Below, piece by piece: positions 58,872 through 64,000 of a DNA stretch of 64,000 bases. The stretch's first letter is position 1, and each line of letters begins with the position of its first letter. Both the position numbers and the translations under genes were made by a program. The stretch comes from Alphaproteobacteria bacterium (GTDB lineage: Bacteria > Pseudomonadota > Alphaproteobacteria > UBA6615): the NCBI GenBank assembly GCA_009694135.1, contig SHVS01000006.1, forward strand, positions 1 through 64,000, read 5' to 3'. The notes under the pieces are model-generated. The model was not told where the DNA came from. It saw only the letters and a list, made by a program, of their open reading frames with translations, and ran no database searches.

Positions 58872-59342
58872 CTAGATGATCTTGCGGCTGCCGAACCGGT
58901 CGTAAACGACGAGCGTTGGCCCGACAACAGGGGCCAAGTGGCCCCGTCGTGCAGAAGCCTTCTTTTTCGCCGAACTGCGTCGTGCGCCAGGCTTGCGCGT
59001 GGACGCCTTCTTGGAGCGCCGGGCAGTCTTGCGGACGGCCTTGCGCGCACCCGTCTTGCGGACGGCTTTGCGAACGCCAGTCTTGCGTGCGCCGGCAGCG
59101 CGACGCGTGCTCGCGCGACGGCCGGCCGCCTTGCGGGTACCGGTCTTCGCTTTCGCGCGCCGCGTCGAAGTCTTACGCACGGCAGCCTTGGTCGACTTGC
59201 GCGTGGTCTTCTTCGACTTGACGCGACGGGTCGTCTTGACGCTGCTCGAGCGGGCAGACTTGCTCTTGCCAGCGCGAGACTTGGACCAACGCGACTTGGA
59301 AGTCTTGCTCATCTTACGCTTAGAAGTTTTGGCTCTAGCCAT
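58872..59342 (-). CDS. Histone H1-like Lys/Arg/Ala-rich nucleoid protein
   Basis: 156 aa. The first 130 residues are almost only Lys, Arg, Ala, Ser and Thr, with imperfect repeats such as RKTGVRKAVRKTGARKAVRK. This composition matches bacterial H1-like DNA-binding proteins (AlgP, Hc1/Hc2 type), which bind DNA without a fixed sequence. Odd feature: a non-basic tail, GHLAPVVGPTLVVYDRFGSR, which looks structured. GGAGGG lies six bases before the ATG at 59342. It has its own tandem terminators, so it is a single-gene transcript. Confidence 0.8.
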   Translation of the reverse strand: MARAKTSKRKMSKTSKSRWSKSRAGKSKSARSSSVKTTRRVKSKKTTRKSTKAAVRKTSTRRAKAKTGTRKAAGRRASTRRAAGARKTGVRKAVRKTGARKAVRKTARRSKKASTRKPGARRSSAKKKASARRGHLAPVVGPTLVVYDRFGSRKII

Positions 59343-59406
59343 CTCTTGTCCCTCCGATTGACCAGCAGGCAAACCCCATCTCTCGGGTCAGAGAACGTTT
59401 CATTAA

Positions 59407-59421
59407 GTTAACACTCTTAAC
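59407..59421. promoter_or_regulatory. Inverted repeat GTTAA-N5-TTAAC upstream of the histone-like gene
   Basis: GTTAACACTCTTAAC, 65 bases upstream of the start of the H1-like gene and 124 bases from the APC permease stop. Symmetric half sites with a 5-base centre. Possible operator; it resembles but does not match the CtrA box (TTAA-N7-TTAA). Confidence 0.35.
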
Positions 59422-59545
59422 GAAAGGTTAGATTTCCATGGCTGGCGATACAGTTTTATTTCCCCCGCGCCGCGTAGATGGCGCGACAAGCACGACTTCT
59501 AATGTACGGAATGCCACGCGCACAAGCCCTACGCCACTATTTCGC

Positions 59546-60787
59546 TTACGCGAACAGCGCCGAAATCCGCTGCAACAAAAATGTGACGCTGACAAAAAAT
59601 CCTGTCATGGGAACCCAACGCGGCAGGTCGAGCGCGCCTTTGGGCGATGGTCCGCGTCGCTTGAGCGCGAGCAGCGCGAGGTTCATGAGCGCAAAAATTC
59701 CGAGCATGATCACTGAAGACGCGCGCGCCAGTGCCGCAAGCGGCAGCACAAGCGCGACGGCTGCGGTGATGCTGGAAACCAGCGCCGTCGCGAAGAGTGG
59801 CGTGCGCGTGCGCGTGTGCACGCTAGCCAATTCCTTCGGCAGCGCGTCTTGTCGTGCCAACCCATAGACGACGCGCGTCGCCATGATGATCATCACCAGC
59901 GCGCCATTGACGGTGGCGATGGCGGCGACGACGCTGAATGGCGCGGACGACATCCCGCTCGCGCGCTCGAACACGAGAGCAAGCGGCGCTGCCGAGGCGG
60001 CGAGCTCTGCCGGCGCGACGGTGAGCACGGCGATGCAGGTGATCGCGCCATAGAGCAGCGTGGTGATCAGCAGGGTTAGCATTATTGCCCGCGGGAGTGT
60101 CCGCGCCACGTCCTTTACTTCCTCGGCCAGATTGACCATGGCCTCGAAGCCGATGAAGGCGAAGAAGGCAAGAAGTGTACTGCCAAGTATTGCGCTCCAG
60201 GCGGCAGTGGTCGCTGGCGGCAGCAATTCCGTGAGGCGAGAAGCAAGATCGGGAGTTCCGAACGCGCCGGCAAGTATGACCGCGATCAAGCCGCCTGTTT
60301 CCAAGACGGTGATCAACGCGATCATCAGGGTCGATTCGACAATGCCCCAGGCAGCGAACAAACCGAGACCGAGAGTGATCGCGAGCAGCGTCGGAGCGCG
60401 CGGCAGCGGCAGCAGTTCCTGTATGTAACCGGTCGCGCCATTGATGATCGCGGCTGAAGACACGATCCCGGCCAAAGCGGTCAAAAGCCCGACCGCCAGG
60501 GCGAGATCGGCGCGACCGAAGGCTTCGCGGACATAAACCGCCTCGCCGCCGGCTTGCGGGTGGCGCGTGCCCAGCTCGGCGAAGGTCAGGCCGGTGAACA
60601 GGACAAGAATCGCGGCGACGAAGAATGACACCGGCGCGTACAGGCCGGAGGCGCCGGCCATGCTGCCGATCAGGACATAAATGCCGGCGCCTATGGTGGT
60701 ACCAAGACCATAGAGCGTAAGCAGACCGAGGCCGAGACCGCGCTTGAGTTCCGCGCCACTCATCGCGTCGAGATTGAGACGATGCAT
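59546..60787 (-). CDS. APC-family amino acid permease
   Basis: 413 aa with about 12 membrane spans. The family start GLGLLTLYGLGTTIGAGIYV (about 18-37) contains the Gly-rich substrate-binding unwound part of helix 1. LTFAELGTRHPQAGGEAVYV (about 66) and AFFAFIGFEAMVNLAEEVKD (about 207-226), followed by ARTLPRAI, are the other APC signatures. Likely imports amino acids or amines; substrate unknown. It directly follows the HPF gene on the same strand with no gap. Confidence 0.9.
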   Translation of the reverse strand: MHRLNLDAMSGAELKRGLGLGLLTLYGLGTTIGAGIYVLIGSMAGASGLYAPVSFFVAAILVLFTGLTFAELGTRHPQAGGEAVYVREAFGRADLALAVGLLTALAGIVSSAAIINGATGYIQELLPLPRAPTLLAITLGLGLFAAWGIVESTLMIALITVLETGGLIAVILAGAFGTPDLASRLTELLPPATTAAWSAILGSTLLAFFAFIGFEAMVNLAEEVKDVARTLPRAIMLTLLITTLLYGAITCIAVLTVAPAELAASAAPLALVFERASGMSSAPFSVVAAIATVNGALVMIIMATRVVYGLARQDALPKELASVHTRTRTPLFATALVSSITAAVALVLPLAALARASSVIMLGIFALMNLALLALKRRGPSPKGALDLPRWVPMTGFFVSVTFLLQRISALFA

Positions 60788-61138
60788 CTAAGGCTCGACG
60801 TGTGTCTTGACGTCGCCACGCTGGACACGAACGTAATCCTCAAGCTGGCGCGTGATGGCGTCGAAGGCGTCGCGAATGGCGACATAGACGTCTTCATGCG
60901 CATGATCCTTCGACCCGTTGCGGTTGGCGACGAATTCCTTGCCTGGAACGCTCAGGTCGATACGCACGCTATAGAGCTTGCCCTTGCGCGAGTGCCGGTG
61001 CGGCGCCTCGATCACCACGCGGCAGCCGATGATTCGGTCAAAAATATGGTCAAGCTTCCCCGCCCGTTCGCGCAACCGTTCCTCGACCGCGGGCGAATGG
61101 TCCATGTTGTGAAAGTCGATCTGCAACGAATTCTGCAC
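60788..61138 (-). CDS. Ribosome hibernation promoting factor (HPF/RaiA family), short form
   Basis: 116 aa. Binds the 30S decoding region and keeps ribosomes inactive when growth stops. Reads LQIDFHNMDHSPAVEERLRE (about 5-24), GKLYSVRIDLSVPGKEFVA and EDVYVAIRDAFDAITRQLED (about 81-100), the beta-alpha-beta-beta-beta-alpha pattern of the family. The His/Arg-rich APHRHSRKG stretch would contact rRNA. Only the N-terminal domain is present, not the long C-terminal dimer domain. First of two genes, followed by the APC permease. Confidence 0.88.
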   Translation of the reverse strand: MQNSLQIDFHNMDHSPAVEERLRERAGKLDHIFDRIIGCRVVIEAPHRHSRKGKLYSVRIDLSVPGKEFVANRNGSKDHAHEDVYVAIRDAFDAITRQLEDYVRVQRGDVKTHVEP

Positions 61139-61232
61139 GCGGTGCTCCTCTGCTTGCGCCGAGATCCGATGCGATGAACCCTAAACCTGGGTGCCGGCAC
61201 CGAGCCTTGAGGCGCGTCAAGTGCGGGGGCGC

Positions 61233-62537
61233 CTAAAGGTCGTAGGCGCTCTCCCCATGCGCCGTGAGGCCGAGGCCCTGGACCTCGGTCTCCTCTTCGA
61301 CACGTAAGCCCACGGCCGCGCGCGTGACCGCGATGATCGCAAGTGTCGCGATTGCCGACCAGGCGCCGACCGCGGCGAGCGCAAGCAGCTGCACGCCGAG
61401 TTGGCTGGCCATGGTCATGCCCTCGGCATAGCCGACGCCGCCGAGCGCCTCGGAGGAGAGGAAGGCGAGCAGCACAGTGCCGAGCGCCCCGCCGACGCCA
61501 TGCACGCCGAATACGTCGAGCGCGTCGTCGATCTTCAGCCGCTGCTTCACCAGCGCCGTGACCCAAAGGCAGACGACGCCGGCGGCGGCGCCGATGATCA
61601 GCGCGCCCACCGGCCCGATGAAGCCGGATGCCGGGGTGATGGTCGCAAGTCCGGCAACCGCGCCGGTGACGGCGCCGATAAGGCTCGGTTTGCCGAAGCG
61701 CTGCCATTCGATCGCCGCCCAGACAATGGCGCCGGTCGCGGCCGAAATATGCGTGACCAGTATCGCCATGCCGGCGGAGCCATTGGCCGCCACGGCCGAG
61801 CCGCCGTTGAACCCGAACCAGCCGATCCACAACATGCAGGCGCCGGTCATCACCATGCCTGGGCTATGTGGCGGGCGCATCTCTCGGGGGAAGCCGCGGC
61901 GCGGTCCGAGCGATCGGGCAAGCAGCAGCGCCGATACGCCGGCGGTCAGATGCACGACGATGCCGCCGGCGTAATCGCGCACGTTCATTTGTGCCAGCCA
62001 GCCGCTCCCCCACACCCAATGCGCGACCGGAACATAGACGAGCATAAGCCACAGCGCGCTGAACATTAGAACGGCCGCAAAGCGGATACGCTCGGGATAG
62101 GAGCCGATGATCAGCGCCGGGGTGATAATGGCGAAAGTCATCTGGAACATGAAATAGACGCTTTCCGGCAGCGTTGGCGCGAGATCGGACAGGGTTTCCG
62201 GGCGGATGCCGGCAAGAAAGGCCTTCGATAACCCGCCCAACAGCGGCGCATTGCCGTCAAAAGCGGGCGTGTAGCCGAAGGCAAGCCAAAGCACCGACAC
62301 GATGCAGGCGACGGCAAAGCAGTGCATCAAAACGGACAAAACATTAATCGAGCGGACCAGCCCGCCGTAAAACAGCGCCAGCCCGGGCAGAGTCATAAAG
62401 AGTACGAGGGCGGTGGCGGTGATCATCCAGGCGGTATCGCCACTGTCGAGACCCGTGGCCCAGGCCGGTGCCGTCGAAAGTCCCAGCGCCAGGCCGGCGC
62501 CGAACACCGATCGTACGATATCCCGAGCAAGCCGCAT
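61233..62537 (-). CDS. amtB: Ammonium transporter
   Basis: 434 aa, Amt/MEP/Rh family, inner membrane channel for ammonium. Cleavable signal peptide (FGAGLALGLSTAPAWA), then 11 spans. GLALFYGGLVRSINVLSVLM (about 53-72) is the family signature. The conserved acidic NVRDYAGGIVVHLTAGVSAL (about 186-205) has the first pore His, and DVFGVHGVGGALGTV (about 343) the second. The usual glnK gene is not adjacent; upstream is a divergent diguanylate cyclase gene. C-terminal cytoplasmic tail LGLTAHGESAYDL is typical. Confidence 0.95.
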   Translation of the reverse strand: MRLARDIVRSVFGAGLALGLSTAPAWATGLDSGDTAWMITATALVLFMTLPGLALFYGGLVRSINVLSVLMHCFAVACIVSVLWLAFGYTPAFDGNAPLLGGLSKAFLAGIRPETLSDLAPTLPESVYFMFQMTFAIITPALIIGSYPERIRFAAVLMFSALWLMLVYVPVAHWVWGSGWLAQMNVRDYAGGIVVHLTAGVSALLLARSLGPRRGFPREMRPPHSPGMVMTGACMLWIGWFGFNGGSAVAANGSAGMAILVTHISAATGAIVWAAIEWQRFGKPSLIGAVTGAVAGLATITPASGFIGPVGALIIGAAAGVVCLWVTALVKQRLKIDDALDVFGVHGVGGALGTVLLAFLSSEALGGVGYAEGMTMASQLGVQLLALAAVGAWSAIATLAIIAVTRAAVGLRVEEETEVQGLGLTAHGESAYDL

Positions 62538-62703
62538 GTCTTCCCCAAAGGCTTTTGTGGGCGCCGTTTAACGCTGGCGCACTGTTCACGCTTGGCCGTT
62601 TGCGTACGCTGCCGCTCAGGGCGAGACAAGCTGGCGCTTAGTGAAACATTAACCAAGCGGCGCGCAATCCTGGCAGGATCGATCCGGATCGGGGGACCGG
62701 GCT

Positions 62704-63612
62704 ATGGATCTACACTTCGTACGCGCCGTCGACGCCGGCTTGCCGGCCGAGTTCGAAGCGGCGCTGGCCGATCACCGGCAGTGGCTGCAGCGCTGGCACA
62801 GCGCGCGGCTGTGCGGCGCGATCCCGGGCAATGATATTGTAGCAACCGATCCAGCCGAGCATTGCGCGATCGGCCGTTGGCTGCAGCACCAGACCGCGCG
62901 GATGACTCCATGGCCTGGGCCGTTTGCCTCCCTTGCCGATGCGCATGCAGCGCTGCACGCCCAGGCGCGCCAGCTTGCTTTGGCGGAGCCGGGACCATTA
63001 TCCGTGCCCGATTATGGCCTGCTGTTGGCTGCGGTCGAGGCTTTCGAACAGCTCGCCCGCCCGATTCAACTCGCCTTCGAACGGGCCCTGTCCGATCTCG
63101 ATCCCTTGACTTGGCTTTTAAATCGGCGCGGCAGGCGCGTGGCGCTCGAGCGCGAACGCGCGCGGTCCCGGCGCGGCGGATTGGCCGCGGCGATCGCCAT
63201 CGGCGATCTGGATTATTTCAAGTCGATCAACGACGCCCATGGCCACTCGGCCGGCGATCATGTGCTGCAATCCGTGGCCGAAGTGTTCCTGACCGAGCTT
63301 CGCCCCTATGACAGCGTTTATCGCTACGGCGGCGAGGAATTCCTGTTTTGTCTGCCGAGCACAGACGGCGTGACGGCGCAGCTCGTGCTCGATCGTCTGC
63401 GCGCCGGACTGTCGGCGCTCACCGTGCCTGAAATCGGCGGCGACGCGCGTATCACTATGTCTTTCGGCATTGCGCCGATAGAGGCGGATGTGACCGTCGA
63501 AGAAACGATCGAGCGTGCCGATCGCGCGCTTTATGCTGCCAAGCGGGCTGGGCGCAACCGCGTGGTGAGCTGGCACGGCCCGGTGCCGATTGCCATCGGC
63601 GCGGTGGCTTGA
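62704..63612 (+). CDS. Diguanylate cyclase with N-terminal CZB-type zinc sensor (DgcZ-like)
   Basis: 302 aa, cytoplasmic, no membrane span. N-terminal about 120 residues look like a CZB domain: ALADHRQWLQRWHSARLCG (His near 24), AEHCAIGRWLQHQT (Cys near 59) and ASLADAHAALHAQARQL (two His near 82-86), the 3His/Cys zinc set of E. coli DgcZ. The C-terminal GGDEF domain has DPLTWLLNRRGRRVA, GDLDYFKSINDAHGHSAGD and VYRYGGEEFLFCL, with an RPYD product-inhibition site five residues before GGEEF. Zinc should turn cyclic di-GMP synthesis down. Divergent from amtB, 166 bases between starts. Confidence 0.87.
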   Translation: MDLHFVRAVDAGLPAEFEAALADHRQWLQRWHSARLCGAIPGNDIVATDPAEHCAIGRWLQHQTARMTPWPGPFASLADAHAALHAQARQLALAEPGPLSVPDYGLLLAAVEAFEQLARPIQLAFERALSDLDPLTWLLNRRGRRVALERERARSRRGGLAAAIAIGDLDYFKSINDAHGHSAGDHVLQSVAEVFLTELRPYDSVYRYGGEEFLFCLPSTDGVTAQLVLDRLRAGLSALTVPEIGGDARITMSFGIAPIEADVTVEETIERADRALYAAKRAGRNRVVSWHGPVPIAIGAVA

Positions 63613-63669
63613 CCGCGGCGGAGTCGGCCGCGCACCTTCCATCTACTGCTGCAGTCAGGAGTTCGGCGT

Positions 63670-64000
63670 ATGGCGCGCATCGCCTATGTCAATGGACGCT
63701 ATGTGCCCATGTCTTCCGCCGCCATCGCGGTCGAGGATCGCGGGTTGCAATTCGCCGATTCGGTTTATGAGGTGGTCGCGGTCGCCGGCGGACGGCTGAT
63801 CGACGAAGACCCGCATCTCGACCGCCTCGATCGCTCGCTCGCCGAAATTCGCCTCTCGGCGCCGATGTCTCGCCCCTCCTTACGCCGCATCATGCGCGAA
63901 GTGGTGCGGCGCAACCGGATCGGCTCCGGCATGCTCTATGTGCAGGTGACGCGCGGTGTTGCGCGCCGCGACCCGATCTTTCCCGCCCACGCTCGACCGA
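63670..64000 (+). CDS. D-amino-acid transaminase / branched-chain transaminase-like, partial
   Basis: Only the first 110 codons are in the window; the gene runs off the end. It reads ARIAYVNGRYVPMSSAAIAV (residues 2-21), EDRGLQFADSVYEVVAVAGG and LIDEDPHLDRLDRSLAEIRL, then MLYVQVTRGVARRDPIFP, the N-terminal pattern of class IV PLP transaminases of the D-alanine type. The PLP lysine is not yet reached. The start ATG is at 63670. Confidence 0.85.
   Translation, partial: MARIAYVNGRYVPMSSAAIAVEDRGLQFADSVYEVVAVAGGRLIDEDPHLDRLDRSLAEIRLSAPMSRPSLRRIMREVVRRNRIGSGMLYVQVTRGVARRDPIFPAHARP

Overview
This window reads as chromosomal DNA of a high-GC alphaproteobacterium. The evidence is a CcrM-type adenine methyltransferase just after rnhB with its own GANTC sites upstream, the ubiA / rsmE / gshA block with an EgtA-type glutamate-cysteine ligase, a membrane-anchored CycM-like cytochrome c, an FNR/FixK-type regulator, a DUF2336 remnant and the rpmH-rnpA-yidD-yidC-engB-argB order. 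A Rhodospirillales-like order fits but is not proven. No phage, IS element, plasmid gene or CRISPR array is visible, and almost all of the DNA is densely packed housekeeping genes.

Layout. 0-11 kb: tRNA-Gln, ppx/gppA, rlmE, guaB, several small envelope proteins, pyrD, an oxygenase fused to a peroxiredoxin-like domain, rnhB, ccrM, then a broken ORF. 11-17 kb: pmbA, a small periplasmic protein, ubiA divergent from rsmE-gshA, and a frameshifted NYN/LOTUS gene. 17-25 kb: a yejABEF-type peptide ABC transporter with a ghrA-like reductase, hisN and cycM. 25-31 kb: kdsB, pheA, SRP RNA, dnaX-ybaB-recR and a DUF4139 protein. 31-42 kb: nfeD-SPFH pair, rmuC, def-fmt-truA, dapD-dapE, a broken diguanylate cyclase and a DUF2336 remnant, argB. 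42-46 kb: engB, yidC, yidD, rnpA, rpmH. 46-52 kb: a TVP38 protein coupled to a flavin disulfide reductase, an orphan histidine kinase, an RlmI-like methyltransferase, an FNR-type regulator coupled to an M20-like protein without its metal ligands. 52-59 kb: an ABC transporter without an ATPase gene and a decayed phosphonate-biosynthesis block. 59-64 kb: histone H1-like protein, APC permease, HPF, AmtB, a zinc-sensor-type diguanylate cyclase and the start of a D-amino-acid transaminase.

The most striking region is 55.9-58.7 kb. It holds recognisable pieces of the three enzymes of 2-aminoethylphosphonate synthesis: PEP mutase (with the start of a fused nucleotidyltransferase), phosphonopyruvate decarboxylase and 2-aminoethylphosphonate transaminase. 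All are broken. PEP mutase has two in-frame stops and frameshifts, the transaminase has about three frameshifts, and the decarboxylase has lost its N-terminal half, with the nucleotidyltransferase start joined directly to its C-terminal half at a shared Arg-Gly-Glu-Pro sequence.

Several other genes carry one-base shifts (NYN protein, GGDEF protein, the N-terminus of the FNR regulator, a small unknown ORF). Some of these could be consensus errors in the assembly, but the substituted stop codons and the junction in the phosphonate block cannot be explained that way.
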